A DNA stretch of 64,000 nucleotides. Origin: Corynebacterium striatum ATCC 6940 (GTDB lineage: Bacteria; Actinomycetota; Actinomycetes; Mycobacteriales; Mycobacteriaceae). How positions within the stretch are numbered: position 1 is the first letter of the stretch; each line of letters opens with the position of its first letter. A program made the position numbers and the translations under genes. The stretch covers positions 149,819 to 213,818 of the forward strand of contig NZ_GG667531.1 of the NCBI RefSeq assembly GCF_000159135.1. Reading direction: 5' to 3'. This document shows, in pieces, positions 30,128-40,284 of the stretch. The notes under the pieces were generated by a model that worked only from the letters and a program-made list of their open reading frames with translations, was not told the DNA's origin and ran no database searches.

Positions 30128-30889
30128 ATGAAGCTGGCGGCCTTTGACCTGGATGGCACCGTCTACTTCGACGGAAGTGTGCCTGATGGCATTGCGGAGG
30201 AAATCGCTGCTTGGCGTGCCGCCGGCAACTTAGCGGTGGTGGCCACGGGCAAGTCTGCATTCTCTGCGCGCCGCGACTTGCGTGGCTCGGGGCTCGAATT
30301 TGATTACTACCTGCTGTGTAACGGGACCGTCATCATGGACGGTGAGTGGAACCTGCTCTATGAAAGCCACGTGTCACCGGAGGTGGTCGAAGCGGTTTAT
30401 ACCAAGCTTCACGACGTCCCGGCTATCGACCTGTATTGCACGCGGCTGCGTGAGCGTGACGGGGCGCTGCTGCGCAAGGTAGAAGGGTTGCACAACCCGA
30501 TTATTAAAGACCCAGTTCCGGTTGAGCTTAACGCTGGTGTCTTTCCGTTGGTGGCGGTGTGGACGCCGGGGCAGAAGAACCTGCAGCTGGAGATCGCCTC
30601 GTGGGTGCGGCAGCGCTTCGACGTTGGTACGGCGATGAACCGGAATTTCTTCGATATCACGCCGCCGGGCCATGACAAGGGGTTCGCTATCAACTGGTTG
30701 CTCGAGTACCTGCACCGCCCCCGTGCCGAGATGCAGGTGATCACCTTTGGCGATGGACACAACGACCTGCCCATGCATGCGCTTGCCGACGTCTCGGTAA
30801 CCTTTCCGTGGGCCGCGCCTGAGGTGCAGGCGGCATGCGATGTTGTTGCCGAAGACGTGATCACGGCCTTGAGGGGCCTAGAAAACTAA
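30128..30889 (+). CDS. HAD-family phosphatase (Cof-like)
   Basis: A 253-residue haloacid-dehalogenase-type phosphatase of the Cof subgroup. Motif I DLDGTVYFDG (nucleophile Asp), motif II ATGKSAF, motif III Lys near NPIIKD and motif IV FGDGHNDLPM are all intact. Substrate is probably a sugar phosphate or nucleotide-type compound, not decidable here. It directly follows ligA and is likely cotranscribed. Confidence 0.87.
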   Translation: MKLAAFDLDGTVYFDGSVPDGIAEEIAAWRAAGNLAVVATGKSAFSARRDLRGSGLEFDYYLLCNGTVIMDGEWNLLYESHVSPEVVEAVYTKLHDVPAIDLYCTRLRERDGALLRKVEGLHNPIIKDPVPVELNAGVFPLVAVWTPGQKNLQLEIASWVRQRFDVGTAMNRNFFDITPPGHDKGFAINWLLEYLHRPRAEMQVITFGDGHNDLPMHALADVSVTFPWAAPEVQAACDVVAEDVITALRGLEN

Positions 30890-30906
30890 TGCGGCTCTTT
30901 GCGCAA

Positions 30907-31566
30907 CTAGCGCAGGAATGCCCCCAAGATAGTTCCCAAGTGTCCAAGGTGCTCGACCTCTGATGCGAGGTAGTCAGGTCCACCGACGCGGCCCATTACG
31001 ATGACGTAGTTGGTGCCAACGAGGGGGGCAGCGGCTAGTGCAGAATCAAGGAGTGCCCAGGACTCAGGGATCCAGTGCTCGCGCTCAGGGTGAAGGACTC
31101 GGGCGGTGTCTACGGCGATGCTAGTGGGGATGGAGCCGTCATCTTCTGGTGCGGCATCGGAGCCAGCCACGCGGCTGATGGGGGCATTGTTGTTGATTAC
31201 GATGGCCCAGTTAGAGGTAAGTGCCTTCGGGATTGCGGCGCATACTTCCTGCATAGCGGCGGTGACGTTGTTCTTGGAAGCGACGTCGGCAAGCAAGCTA
31301 ATCTGGCCGCGGCGGTCGACGCGGCCACTAAATGGTCGGATGGAGTCGATCTCTACGCCGTCGACGCCTTGCGCGGCTGTAATAATCTCATCCGCCATGG
31401 TCCCTTGCGGAAGTTCGATGACAATGTCATCCATGACAGTTCCGTCGGGGAAGTTTTCCACGATGTCTACCGATTGAATATTGGCATTGACGTTGCCTAA
31501 CGCGTCCGCCAGCAAGCCTAAACTGCCAGGTGTGTCTGGAATGAGGACGCGTACGAGGAAGGACAT
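30907..31566 (-). CDS. ACT domain protein
   Basis: A 219-residue protein starting with an ACT domain (MSFLVRVLIPDTPGSLGLLADALGNVNANIQSVDIVE), usually an amino-acid sensing fold, then a second, ACT-like beta-alpha region and a C-terminal domain with HWIPESWALLDSALAAAPLVGTNYVIVMGR. I chose ATG 31566; the longer frame to 31935 would run over the gatC start. Conserved next to gatCA in Corynebacterium. Ligand unknown. Confidence 0.82.
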   Translation of the reverse strand: MSFLVRVLIPDTPGSLGLLADALGNVNANIQSVDIVENFPDGTVMDDIVIELPQGTMADEIITAAQGVDGVEIDSIRPFSGRVDRRGQISLLADVASKNNVTAAMQEVCAAIPKALTSNWAIVINNNAPISRVAGSDAAPEDDGSIPTSIAVDTARVLHPEREHWIPESWALLDSALAAAPLVGTNYVIVMGRVGGPDYLASEVEHLGHLGTILGAFLR

Positions 31567-31764
31567 GGCTAACTTTCGGTAGGAGGAATAGTTTTTACCA
31601 TCGTACAAGCCGCAATTGACGCTGTTCAATAAAGACGCGGGTGTATCCATATCGTTACCTGCAGGTGGGACTGGTGCTGTGGTGCCCGGTTGGGTGCAGT
31701 AACATGGAGCGATAGCTACAAGCATGTAACCAATCACGTCTGTGAATAAAAGGATGGAGAACGC

Positions 31765-32067
31765 GTGTCTGAGATTTCGCGTGAAGAGGTCGCGCACCTG
31801 GCTAAGCTGTCGCGCCTCGCGCTGAGCGACGAAGAGCTGGAGCAGTTTGCGACGCAGATCGACAAGATTGTCGATTCCGTGTCTGCCGTGGGCAAGGTCG
31901 ATGCCGAGGGTGTTGAGCCGATGTCCCACCCGCACTCCGTTGTTGCCCCAATGCGTGAGGACGTCATTGTTCGCACGCTGACCGCCGAGCAGGCTCTGGA
32001 CCAGGCTCCGGCTGCAGAGGATGAGCGTTTCGTAGTACCGCAGATTCTGGGTGGAGGAGACGAATAA
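31765..32067 (+). CDS. gatC: Asp-tRNA(Asn)/Glu-tRNA(Gln) amidotransferase subunit C
   Basis: A 100-residue GatC ([22 protein letters not shown] at the start, [21 protein letters not shown] in the belt region), which wraps GatA and GatB together. GTG 31765 has a ribosome site (AAAGGATGGAG). TAATG overlap couples it to gatA. Confidence 0.93.
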   Translation: MSEISREEVAHLAKLSRLALSDEELEQFATQIDKIVDSVSAVGKVDAEGVEPMSHPHSVVAPMREDVIVRTLTAEQALDQAPAAEDERFVVPQILGGGDE

Positions 32068-33551
32068 TGGCTACTTTTATTGCTCCAACCGAGGGAATTT
32101 TGTCCATGACCGCTGCGGAGCTGGCGGAGAAGATTCACTCCCGCGAGCTGACTTCGCGCGAGGTTACCCAGGGTTTCTTGGACCGCATCGAGGAGACCGA
32201 TGGCGAGCTCAACGCGTTCCTGTACGTCGGCGCAGAGCAGGCGCTCGCTACCGCCGACGCTGTCGATAAGGCACTCGACGCGGGTGAGAAGCCGGCATCA
32301 GCTCTAGCTGGCGTGCCATTGGCACTTAAGGACCTTCTGGTTACCACCGACGCACCGACCACCGCAGCATCCAAGATGCTCGAAGGCTGGATGTCTCCTT
32401 ATGACGCCACACTGGTCACCAAGCTGCGCGAGGCAGGCATCCCGATCCTGGGCAAGACGAACCTGGACGAGTTCGCCATGGGTTCTTCCAATGAGAACTC
32501 CGCTTATGGCCCAGTCCATAACCCGTACGACACTGACCGCACCCCGGGCGGTTCTGGCGGCGGCACCGCCGCTGCACTGGCTGCGGGCCAGGCACCGCTG
32601 GGCATTGGTACCGATACCGGTGGATCCATTCGTCAGCCGGCCGCCCTGACCAACACCGTTGGCGTGAAGCCGACCTACGGCACCGTGTCCCGTTACGGCC
32701 TGATCGCCGCCGCATCTTCGCTGGACCAGGCTGGTCCGACCGCTCGCACGGTTCTGGATACTGCACTGCTGCACGAGATCATCGCGGGCCACGATTCCTT
32801 CGATGCCACCTCGGTGGACAAGCCGGTTGCTCCGGTTGTCGCTGCTGCCCGCGAGGGTGCTAACGGCGACCTCTCGGGCGTGAAGGTTGGCCTCATCAAG
32901 CAGTTCGAGCGCGATGGCTGGCAGCCGGGCGTCATGGAGGCTTACCACGCCGCGGTAGAGCAGCTCAAGGCGCAGGGCGCGGAGATTGTCGAGGTGGACT
33001 GCCCACACTTTGATGATGCGCTGGCCGCTTACTACCTGATCATGCCGTGCGAGGTTTCCTCGAATCTCGCTCGCTTCGATGGCATGCGTTACGGCCTGCG
33101 TGAAGGCGACGACGGCACGCACTCTGCTGAAGAGGTCATGTCCCTCTCGCGTGCTAAGGGCTTTGGTCCCGAGGTCAAGCGCCGCATCATGCTGGGCACC
33201 TACGCGCTGTCCGTGGGTTACTACGACGCGTACTACCTGCAGGCACAGCGTGTGCGTACCCTCATTGCGCAGGACTTTACCAAGGCATTTGAGCAGGTTG
33301 ACGTCCTAGTTTCCCCAACCACTCCGACCACGGCCTTCAAGCTGGGCGAGAAGGTTGAGGATCCGATGGCGATGTACAACTTCGACCTGTGCACCCTGCC
33401 ACTGAACCTGGCTGGCGTGTGCGGCATGTCCGTTCCTTCCGGCTTGGCGTCGGACACGAACCTGCCCACCGGTCTGCAGATCATGGCGCCAGCGTTTGCC
33501 GACGATCGCCTCTACAAGGTTGGCGCGGCATACGAGGCTGGCCGAAAGTAG
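32067..33551 (+). CDS. gatA: Asp-tRNA(Asn)/Glu-tRNA(Gln) amidotransferase subunit A
   Basis: A 494-residue amidase-signature protein that frees ammonia from glutamine for transamidation of Glu-tRNA(Gln) or Asp-tRNA(Asn). The catalytic Lys is in [10 protein letters not shown], and the Ser-cisSer-Lys region in [16 protein letters not shown] and [14 protein letters not shown]. Length is normal. gatB lies 4 kb further on, as in other corynebacteria. Confidence 0.96.
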   Translation: MATFIAPTEGILSMTAAELAEKIHSRELTSREVTQGFLDRIEETDGELNAFLYVGAEQALATADAVDKALDAGEKPASALAGVPLALKDLLVTTDAPTTAASKMLEGWMSPYDATLVTKLREAGIPILGKTNLDEFAMGSSNENSAYGPVHNPYDTDRTPGGSGGGTAAALAAGQAPLGIGTDTGGSIRQPAALTNTVGVKPTYGTVSRYGLIAAASSLDQAGPTARTVLDTALLHEIIAGHDSFDATSVDKPVAPVVAAAREGANGDLSGVKVGLIKQFERDGWQPGVMEAYHAAVEQLKAQGAEIVEVDCPHFDDALAAYYLIMPCEVSSNLARFDGMRYGLREGDDGTHSAEEVMSLSRAKGFGPEVKRRIMLGTYALSVGYYDAYYLQAQRVRTLIAQDFTKAFEQVDVLVSPTTPTTAFKLGEKVEDPMAMYNFDLCTLPLNLAGVCGMSVPSGLASDTNLPTGLQIMAPAFADDRLYKVGAAYEAGRK

Positions 33552-33556
33552 CGGCG

Positions 33557-34366
33557 ATGCCTGAGCAAGACTGGACCGAGGGCTTCCGGGCAGGTTATGC
33601 CGCCGGATTCTCTGATGGGTTCCGTGCGGCACGTGAGGCTCTTTCTTCTGGCGAGCTAGCCCCCGCTGCGGTGCCACACAAGCATGTTGCTAAGAAGCGG
33701 TATGGCACCGCCACCGTGACAGGCAAGCAGCAGCTTTCAGTCGATATGATTCGGGTCTTTGCTCAGGCGCCCGATATGGTCGGTCTTTCCTTAGACAAGA
33801 CGGATCACTACATCAAGATTTTCTTCGGTGAGCAGACGCGTTCGTACACGTTGCGCAAGGTGGACACCGCCACCGGAGAGATCGCGATCGACTTCTTCTT
33901 CCACGGTGATGTTGGGGTGGCAGGACCGTGGGCGCGTGATGTGCACGTGGGGGAAACGTTTTCTTATAAGGGGCCAGGCGGCAAGTGGTCACCGACGACA
34001 CCGCTGCCCGGGGTTCAAGAGTTTGTGTTTGCTGGCGACGAGTCGGCGGCACCAGCGATTGCTTGTGGCCTGGAGAGGATTCCGGCTGGGGCGAGCGCAA
34101 CTGCCTACGTGGAGGTCGCAGCACCGGGCCACGAGATTCCGATGCCGGAGGGCTCGTCGGTGGTGTGGCTGTACCGGGAGGGTAAGCCGGCAGGGCAGGC
34201 GCTTGTCGACGCCCTGCGTGAACACAACGTAAAGCACGCGCGTACGGCCTGGTTCGTGCGTGGGCCGTCGAGCATAGTGAAGGATGCGCGGCGCTACCTG
34301 TTCCGGGAGAGGGGCGTCGCTAAGCAGGATGCGTCGATCTCTGGATACTGGAAGAACCGGCGATAG
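33557..34366 (+). CDS. Siderophore-interacting protein (FAD-dependent)
   Basis: A 269-residue protein of the SIP/ViuB family, which use FAD and NAD(P)H to reduce ferric siderophores in the cytoplasm. Typical parts are RSYTLRKVD (FAD-binding RxYTxR), EIAIDFFFHGDVGVAGPWARDVHVGE and the C-terminal WFVRGPSSIVKDARRYLFRERGVAKQDASISGYW. The first 40 residues are an Ala/Gly-rich helical extension. ATG 33557 lies five bases after gatA; the frame from 33389 overlaps gatA and is rejected. A long terminator hairpin follows. Confidence 0.9.
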   Translation: MPEQDWTEGFRAGYAAGFSDGFRAAREALSSGELAPAAVPHKHVAKKRYGTATVTGKQQLSVDMIRVFAQAPDMVGLSLDKTDHYIKIFFGEQTRSYTLRKVDTATGEIAIDFFFHGDVGVAGPWARDVHVGETFSYKGPGGKWSPTTPLPGVQEFVFAGDESAAPAIACGLERIPAGASATAYVEVAAPGHEIPMPEGSSVVWLYREGKPAGQALVDALREHNVKHARTAWFVRGPSSIVKDARRYLFRERGVAKQDASISGYWKNRR

Positions 34367-34417
34367 GGTTTTGAGCGCACGCGTTGTTTGAGGGTGGGGC
34401 ACACTGTAAGAGAGATG

Positions 34418-34480
34418 AATAAGGCGCCCTCGGCCACCCTCGCTACTTTAAGGGTGGCTGACAGGGCGCCTTATTTGGTT
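34418..34480. terminator. Bidirectional rho-independent terminator with nested hairpin
   Basis: The outer arms AATAAGGCGCCCT (34418-34430) and AGGGCGCCTTATT (34463-34475) enclose an inner stem GCCACCCT / AGGGTGGC. T-runs follow on the plus strand. It separates the plus-strand SIP gene from the convergent minus-strand membrane protein gene. Confidence 0.9.
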
Positions 34481-34511
34481 TTTCTACTTAACTCCTAGGC
34501 TGTCGCCGCAC

Positions 34512-34835
34512 CTACTTTGCATCTGAAAGGAAGTATGCAGCGCCCGCAGAGGCTGCAGTCACGGTAAGGACAGACGGCCACGCTCCGATCTTCTTAGCGA
34601 GGGGGTGGGAAGCGCCGAATGCGCCGAGGTAGAGCGCAGACAGAGCGGCAGTGGTGGCAGGATTGGTCTTGTCGAGCCAGGAACGGCCGGCCCAGATGCC
34701 TGCCGCGCCGAGGATTACGCCACCGAGAGGGCGGATACCCGTTTCTTTGGCGGTTACCCAGCCTCCGATGAGGCCAAGGGCAACGGTGGTTGCGGTGGAT
34801 ACTTGCTTTGGTTTCTTTACATCAATCATGGACAT
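34512..34835 (-). CDS. Small membrane protein, unknown function
   Basis: A 107-residue hydrophobic protein with three or so predicted membrane helices (VALGLIGGWVTAK, GGVILGAAGIWAG, SALYLGAFGAS, VLTVTAASAGAAYF) and a Lys-rich start. I do not recognise a named family with confidence. ATG 34835 and ATG 34829 are both possible. It is convergent to the SIP gene and divergent from the MFS gene. Confidence 0.6.
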   Translation of the reverse strand: MSMIDVKKPKQVSTATTVALGLIGGWVTAKETGIRPLGGVILGAAGIWAGRSWLDKTNPATTAALSALYLGAFGASHPLAKKIGAWPSVLTVTAASAGAAYFLSDAK

Positions 34836-34882
34836 GGGGTCAGTTTAGGCTTCCTTTTGGGGAGATGGCTAGACTTCCGGGC

Positions 34883-36283
34883 ATGACAGTGCCCACTTTT
34901 GCAGCCGTCTCAGAGGTGCCACCGGAACGCGATGCGTGGCGCGCGATGTTCGCGCTTTCCCTGGGATTTTTCGTCTCCCTGTTGGATCAATCGATGATTG
35001 CGGTGGCCCTCCCTCGCATTCAGGCTGATTTGTCAGCCAACGTCAATGAGGTTCTGTGGGTCTCAGCCATTTACTTGCTAGCGGTGGTCGTGCCACTGTT
35101 GTTCACGGGTCGCTTGGGAGACATCTTCGGACAAAAGAAGATGTTCCAGTGTGGAGTGAGTTTGTTTGGTATCGGCGCGCTGATGTGCGCGCTGGCGCCA
35201 AATATTCAGATATTGATTGCAGCCCGTGCGGTGCAGGGTATTGGTGCTTCGTTGCAGATGCCGCAGACGATGGCGGTTATTAATCGCGTGTTCGCGCGTG
35301 AACGCCGCGGCCGCGCGCTGGGCGCCTGGGGTGTTATTGGTTCGGTTGCTTCGCTGACTGGACCATTGCTGGGTGGCTTTTTGGTCGGTGCATTCGGCTG
35401 GCAGGCGGTCTTTTGGGTGCACATGCCTTTCGTTATCGCTGCCGTGGTGCTTTCGGCAATTTGGGTACCCGTGCTCCAGACGACGTCTCGCAAGATTGAT
35501 GTGCTCTCAGTATTTGTTTCCTTCCTCGCCCTGACGGCGCTGGTGTTTGGAATACAGCAGGGGCCGGCAACGGGATGGCCGGTGTGGATTTGGGCGCTGC
35601 TAGCGTTTGGGTGCCTCGCGTTGGCGGGGTTCATGTGCTTGCAGGCAACAGCAGCTGCGCGAGGAACAGAGCCGCTAGTGCCATTGCAGCTCTTTGCAGA
35701 TAGGAATTACTCGGTAGGCAGCGTGGCCATCGTGACAATGGGCTTTATGGCGGCCTCGATGATGTTGCCCATCATGCTCTGGCTGCAGAACGAAAAGGGT
35801 ATGCCGGCGGGGACAGCGGGAATCATCGTCGCTCCAATGGCGATTGTTTCGCTGGTGGTCTCGCCATTGGCGGGCATCTTGGCTGACCGCTTGGACCCGC
35901 GGCGCTTGGCGATGACCGGATTTAGCATCCTGGTGGCGTCGTTTGGCGCGGCGTTTGCGGTCATCATCAGTGACGTTTCTGCGTGGTGGATGTGTGCTCC
36001 TATCGCCTTGCTTGGTTTCGGGCAGTCCTTCATCTGGGGCTCGAATGCTGCGACGACCATGCGCGACGTTGCGCCGGAACTCATGGGCGCTGCTTCGGGC
36101 GTGTACAACACTTCGCGCCAAGTGGGCTCGGTGCTCGGCGTTGCTGCGGTGTCTGCGGCGCTGCAAGCGGCGGGGATTGCCACATCGTTGTGGGTGATTG
36201 TCGCGGTGCTTGCCGTGGGACTATGCGCCTCGCTCTTCTTCAGAGACACCCTGCACGGTGCGGGCGCGGCCCATCGGGGGTAA
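34883..36283 (+). CDS. MFS drug/H+ antiporter, DHA2 (14-TM) family
   Basis: A 466-residue efflux-type transporter. Motif A is seen as [13 protein letters not shown], and the DHA2/14-TM landmarks [14 protein letters not shown] (motif D1) and GPLLGGFLV (motif C-like) are clear. I chose ATG 34883, which follows a TAGACT -10-like box by 8 bases (leaderless); ATG 34865 is an alternative. Substrate unknown. It is followed directly by pfkA 10 bases later. Confidence 0.87.
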   Translation: MTVPTFAAVSEVPPERDAWRAMFALSLGFFVSLLDQSMIAVALPRIQADLSANVNEVLWVSAIYLLAVVVPLLFTGRLGDIFGQKKMFQCGVSLFGIGALMCALAPNIQILIAARAVQGIGASLQMPQTMAVINRVFARERRGRALGAWGVIGSVASLTGPLLGGFLVGAFGWQAVFWVHMPFVIAAVVLSAIWVPVLQTTSRKIDVLSVFVSFLALTALVFGIQQGPATGWPVWIWALLAFGCLALAGFMCLQATAAARGTEPLVPLQLFADRNYSVGSVAIVTMGFMAASMMLPIMLWLQNEKGMPAGTAGIIVAPMAIVSLVVSPLAGILADRLDPRRLAMTGFSILVASFGAAFAVIISDVSAWWMCAPIALLGFGQSFIWGSNAATTMRDVAPELMGAASGVYNTSRQVGSVLGVAAVSAALQAAGIATSLWVIVAVLAVGLCASLFFRDTLHGAGAAHRG

Positions 36284-36293
36284 GTTGGAGAAC

Positions 36294-37325
36294 ATGCGCC
36301 TTGCTGTACTTACCTCCGGCGGCGACTGCCCCGGACTGAATGCTGTTATCCGCGCGGTCGTTCGCACCGCTTCCAACGAATTTGGCTCCACCGTCGTGGG
36401 CTACGAGGACGGATGGGTAGGCCTCATGGAGGACCGCCGTCGCGATCTTTACGACGATGCCGAGATCGACCGTATCCTCCTGCGAGGCGGTACCATCCTC
36501 GGCACGGGTCGCCTGCACCCAGACAAGTTCAAGGCTGGGCTGGACACCATCAAGACCAACATGGCGGATGCGGGTGTTGACGCATTGGTCGCCATCGGTG
36601 GCGAGGGAACGCTCAAGGGCGCCAAGTGGCTGTCCGACAACGGAATCCCGGTTATCGGCGTTCCGAAGACCATTGATAACGACGTTAACGCTACGGACTA
36701 CACCTTTGGTTTCGATACCGCAGTATCCGTGGCTACTGACGCTATCGACCGCCTGCACACCACTGCTGAGTCCCATGACCGTATCCTCATCGTCGAGGTC
36801 ATGGGCCGTCACGTGGGTTGGATCGCATTGCATGCCGGCATGGCTGGTGGCGCTCATTACACGGTTATCCCAGAGGTTCCATTTGACATCGCTGAGATCA
36901 CCAAAGCTATGGAGCGCCGCTTCCAGATGGGCGAGAAGTACGGAATCATCTGCGTGGCTGAGGGTGCGCTGCCGAAGGAAGGCACCATGGAGTTCGAGGA
37001 AGGCGGGGTAGACCAGTTCGGTCACCAGACCTTCAACGGCATTGGCCAAGTCATCGGCGATGAAATCAAGAAGCGTACGGGCTACGACGTTCGTACCACC
37101 GTTCTTGGCCACATCCAGCGTGGCGGTACGCCGACTGCCTACGACCGCGTTCTGGCTACCCGTTACGGCGTGCACGCCGCTCGTGCCGCTCACGAGGGCA
37201 AGTCCGGTATGTGTGTCGCTTTGCATGGCGAGAACATCGATCTTGTTCCGCTCGAAGAGGCAGTGGGCAAGCTTAAGACGGTTCCGCCAAAGCGTTATGC
37301 CAATGCCCAAGCGTTGTTTGGCTAG
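36294..37325 (+). CDS. pfkA: 6-phosphofructokinase, ATP-dependent
   Basis: A 343-residue phosphofructokinase, the committed step of glycolysis. [12 protein letters not shown] binds the nucleotide; the phosphate-acceptor discriminator reads GGEGT, with Gly where PPi-using enzymes have Asp, so ATP is the likely donor even though the KTIDND motif is of the mixed group-III type. Substrate motifs [11 protein letters not shown] and [15 protein letters not shown] are intact. ATG 36294 has TTGGAG upstream; longer frames run into the MFS gene. Followed by a terminator. Confidence 0.95.
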   Translation: MRLAVLTSGGDCPGLNAVIRAVVRTASNEFGSTVVGYEDGWVGLMEDRRRDLYDDAEIDRILLRGGTILGTGRLHPDKFKAGLDTIKTNMADAGVDALVAIGGEGTLKGAKWLSDNGIPVIGVPKTIDNDVNATDYTFGFDTAVSVATDAIDRLHTTAESHDRILIVEVMGRHVGWIALHAGMAGGAHYTVIPEVPFDIAEITKAMERRFQMGEKYGIICVAEGALPKEGTMEFEEGGVDQFGHQTFNGIGQVIGDEIKKRTGYDVRTTVLGHIQRGGTPTAYDRVLATRYGVHAARAAHEGKSGMCVALHGENIDLVPLEEAVGKLKTVPPKRYANAQALFG

Positions 37326-37355
37326 ATAGGACGCATATAAAAATGTCACCGCTAT

Positions 37356-37392
37356 AAAAATGTCACCGCGCCTGTGCGGTGACATTTTTCGT
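37356..37392 (+). terminator. Rho-independent terminator of pfkA with duplicated left arm
   Basis: AAAAATGTCACCGC (37356-37369) pairs with GCGGTGACATTTTT (37376-37389). A 17-base unit ending in the same left arm is exactly duplicated in tandem at 37336-37352 and 37353-37369. Confidence 0.9.
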
Positions 37393-37489
37393 TTTGCCTA
37401 GAAGCGGAATCGAGGTAGTGCACGGGCAGCTTATCGGCCACCCTAGGGGAATGCATGCGCGTTCGTGGCTTCATACTAAGATGGCACCC

Positions 37490-38995
37490 ATGACTGCTGC
37501 GATGTATGACCTGATGGACTACGACGAGGTCCTTGAAAAGTTTGAACCCGTGATGGGTATGGAAGTTCACGTGGAGCTCAACACGGAGACCAAGATGTTT
37601 TCGACATCGCCGACGAACTTCAATGCGGCTCCTAACTCCAACGTAGACCCAGTTTCCTTGGGTCTGCCGGGCGCACTGCCGGTTGTGAACTCTAAGGGCG
37701 TCGAAGGCGCTATCAAGATTGGTCTCGCGCTCAACTGCAAGATTGCTGAATCTTCGCGCTTTGCTCGTAAGAACTACTTCTACCCGGACCAGCCAAAGAA
37801 CTACCAGATTTCCCAGTACGATGAGCCTATCGCGTACGACGGTTACCTAGACGTCGTGCTGGAGGATGGCACTGAGTGGCGTGTGGAGATCGAGCGCGCA
37901 CACATGGAGGAAGATACCGGCAAGCTGACCCACATCGGTGGCGCTACCGGCCGTATCCATGGTGCGACGAGCTCCCTGGTTGACTGCAACCGTGCAGGCA
38001 TCCCGCTTATTGAGATCGTCACCAAGCCGATCATTGGTGCGGGCGAGCGCGCCCCAGAGGTAGCCAAGGCATATGTTTCTGCACTTCGCGAGCTCGTCGC
38101 AGCGCTCGGCGTTTCTGACGCGCGCATGGACCAGGGCTCGATGCGTGTGGACTCCAACCTTTCCCTGCGCCCGATTGGCCAGGAGGAGTTTGGTACCCGT
38201 ACCGAGACCAAGAACATCAACTCGCTGAAGTCCGTCGAGCAGGCAGTGCGCTTCGAGATGCAGCGCCAGGCTCAGGTCATCACCGACGGCGGCAAGATCG
38301 TGCAGGAGACCCGCCACTACCAAGAAGCTGACGGATCCACCTCTAAGGGCCGTCCGAAGGAGACCGCTGAGGACTACCGCTACTTCAACGATCCGGATCT
38401 TCCGCCGGTTATTGTCTCCCGTGACTGGGTCGAAGAGATCCGCAAGACCCTTCCGGAGATGCCGTGGATTCGCCGCGCCCGTATTCAAGAGGAGTGGGGC
38501 CTTAAGGATGAGGAGATGCGCGACCTGGTAAACGCCGGTGCGCTTGACCTTATCGTCGCTACTGCCGAAGCCGGTGCAAAGCCGGACGAGGCTCGTTCTT
38601 GGTGGGTTTCTTACCTGACCGGTAAGGCGAACGAGGCCGGTATCGAGCTGGCCGAGCTCGCAATCACCCCGGAGCAGGTCGCACGCGTTGTGGCTTTGGT
38701 TAACGAGGGCAAGCTGACGAATAAGCTTGCTCGCCAGGCTGTCGACGGCGTCTTGGCAGGCGAGGGTGACGTTGACGAGGTCGTCGCAAAGCGCGGGCTC
38801 GAGGTCGTGCGTGACGACGGTGCCATCGAGGCAGCCGTGGACGAGGCACTTGCCGCTAACCCAGACATCGTTGAGAAGTACAAGGCCGGCAACACCAAGG
38901 TCACCGGCGCAATCGTGGGTGCAGTCATGAAGGCCACCCGCGGTAAGGCTGACCCGGCACAGGTCAACAAGCTGATTGCGGAGAAGCTTAAGTAA
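37490..38995 (+). CDS. gatB: Asp-tRNA(Asn)/Glu-tRNA(Gln) amidotransferase subunit B
   Basis: A 501-residue GatB, the tRNA-binding kinase/transamidase subunit: [44 protein letters not shown] and the C-terminal YqeY-like tail with [24 protein letters not shown] 37490 ([14 protein letters not shown]) matches the usual start; ATG 37481 is also possible. Works with gatC and gatA encoded at 31.7-33.5 kb. Confidence 0.95.
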   Translation: MTAAMYDLMDYDEVLEKFEPVMGMEVHVELNTETKMFSTSPTNFNAAPNSNVDPVSLGLPGALPVVNSKGVEGAIKIGLALNCKIAESSRFARKNYFYPDQPKNYQISQYDEPIAYDGYLDVVLEDGTEWRVEIERAHMEEDTGKLTHIGGATGRIHGATSSLVDCNRAGIPLIEIVTKPIIGAGERAPEVAKAYVSALRELVAALGVSDARMDQGSMRVDSNLSLRPIGQEEFGTRTETKNINSLKSVEQAVRFEMQRQAQVITDGGKIVQETRHYQEADGSTSKGRPKETAEDYRYFNDPDLPPVIVSRDWVEEIRKTLPEMPWIRRARIQEEWGLKDEEMRDLVNAGALDLIVATAEAGAKPDEARSWWVSYLTGKANEAGIELAELAITPEQVARVVALVNEGKLTNKLARQAVDGVLAGEGDVDEVVAKRGLEVVRDDGAIEAAVDEALAANPDIVEKYKAGNTKVTGAIVGAVMKATRGKADPAQVNKLIAEKLK

Positions 38996-39023
38996 ATAAC
39001 TGGGTGCCTTTGCACCGTCGCTA

Positions 39024-39082
39024 CATGGGGACGATTTCCATTAAGCGCCGATAATGAAAATTGGCGTAGGATCGTCCCCATG
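39024..39082. promoter_or_regulatory. 12-base inverted repeat around the adh promoter
   Basis: CATGGGGACGAT (39024-39035) and its perfect reverse complement ATCGTCCCCATG (39071-39082) flank a GATAAT -10 box (39050-39055). The right copy covers the ATG start. Centres are 47 bases apart, which fits two operator half-sites better than a transcript hairpin because the left copy is upstream of the likely start of transcription. Confidence 0.6.
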
Positions 39083-40132
39083 CCTATTAAGACAAAAGCT
39101 CTGCAAAAGACCGCGCCCGATGCGCCTTTCAAGGTAGTAGATATCGAGCGCCGCGATCCTCGTGAAGACGACGTTGTCATCGATATCAAGGCTGCTGGCA
39201 TCTGTCACTCCGATATCCACACCATTCGCAACGAGTGGGGAGAGGCCCACTTTCCGCTGACGGTGGGCCATGAAATCGCGGGCGTAGTTTCCGCAGTCGG
39301 AGATAAGGTCACCAAGTTTAAGGTCGGCGACCGTGTGGGCGTTGGCTGCCTCGTGAACTCCTGCGGCGAGTGCGAGCAGTGCCAGGCCGGAATGGAACAA
39401 AACTGCCTTAATGGTGGCGTCGGAACGTATAACTCTAAGGACGTGGACGGCACCATCACTCAAGGTGGTTACGCCCAGAAAGTCGTGGTTAATGAGAACT
39501 TCGTCCTGAACATCCCTGACTCCCTTGACTTCGACGTCGCGGCACCTTTGCTGTGCGCAGGTATTACTACGTATTCGCCGCTGGCTCGCTGGAACGTGCA
39601 GGAAGGCGACAAGGTCGCGATTGTGGGCCTTGGCGGTTTGGGCCACATGGGCGTCCAGATTGCTGTAGCCAAGGGTGCTGACGTAACTGTTCTTTCTCGT
39701 ACCTCCCGAAAGGAGAAGGAAGCAAAGGAACTTGGTGCGGCGCGCATTCTTGCGACGAATGAAGAGGAAGACTTCTTCAAGAACCATCGCGGCGAGTTCG
39801 ACTTCATCCTGTCTACGATTTCTGCGCAATACGACCTAGAGGCTTACCTAGGGTTGCTGAAACCACGCGGCATCATGTCCGTTGTTGGCTTGCCACCAGA
39901 GGCGCTGTCGCTGCGTATGAACCGCATCATTAGCGGCGGCAAGGTGCTCACCGGTAACAACATCGGCGGCATTGCGGAAACCCAGGAGATGCTGGATTTC
40001 TGTGCCGAACACGGCTTTGGCGCAGTGATTGAAAAGGTCAGCGTCGACGAGGTCGATGCGGCGTATGACCGCGTGGTCGCGGGTGATGTGAAGTTCCGGT
40101 TCGTTATCGATACGGAGACTTTCCCGGAGTAG
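39080..40132 (+). CDS. Zinc-dependent NAD(P) alcohol dehydrogenase (AdhC/YahK type)
   Basis: A 350-residue medium-chain dehydrogenase. Catalytic zinc ligands are in AAGICHSDIHTI and GHEIAGVVS; the structural zinc site is CGECEQCQAGMEQNC; the cofactor loop is GLGGLGHMGVQIA. It is of the cinnamyl-alcohol-dehydrogenase-like subgroup (YahK), which reduce aldehydes, often with NADPH. AGGA precedes ATG 39080. Alone on its strand with a promoter carrying an unusual inverted repeat. Confidence 0.92.
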   Translation: MPIKTKALQKTAPDAPFKVVDIERRDPREDDVVIDIKAAGICHSDIHTIRNEWGEAHFPLTVGHEIAGVVSAVGDKVTKFKVGDRVGVGCLVNSCGECEQCQAGMEQNCLNGGVGTYNSKDVDGTITQGGYAQKVVVNENFVLNIPDSLDFDVAAPLLCAGITTYSPLARWNVQEGDKVAIVGLGGLGHMGVQIAVAKGADVTVLSRTSRKEKEAKELGAARILATNEEEDFFKNHRGEFDFILSTISAQYDLEAYLGLLKPRGIMSVVGLPPEALSLRMNRIISGGKVLTGNNIGGIAETQEMLDFCAEHGFGAVIEKVSVDEVDAAYDRVVAGDVKFRFVIDTETFPE

Positions 40133-40284
40133 GAGCTGGCCTTGGTGCATTCCCCACGGGGTGAGGTACGTCATGCTTTTTATGGAAACGGCGTAATCTC
40201 ACCTCGTTCTTTAACGTCATAACGTGCGGCTTTCCGTATCCTGGAAAGGGACTATCGTCTATCAAGTAAGGCATTGAGACACCC

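Noticed and set aside
30907..31935. Longer start of the ACT protein at 31935
   Set aside because: Would run across gatC and its promoter; ATG 31566 starts the ACT domain cleanly.
36240..37385. 381-codon open frame on the minus strand opposite pfkA
   Set aside because: Shadow of the strongly coding pfkA frame; no start signal and no recognisable family.
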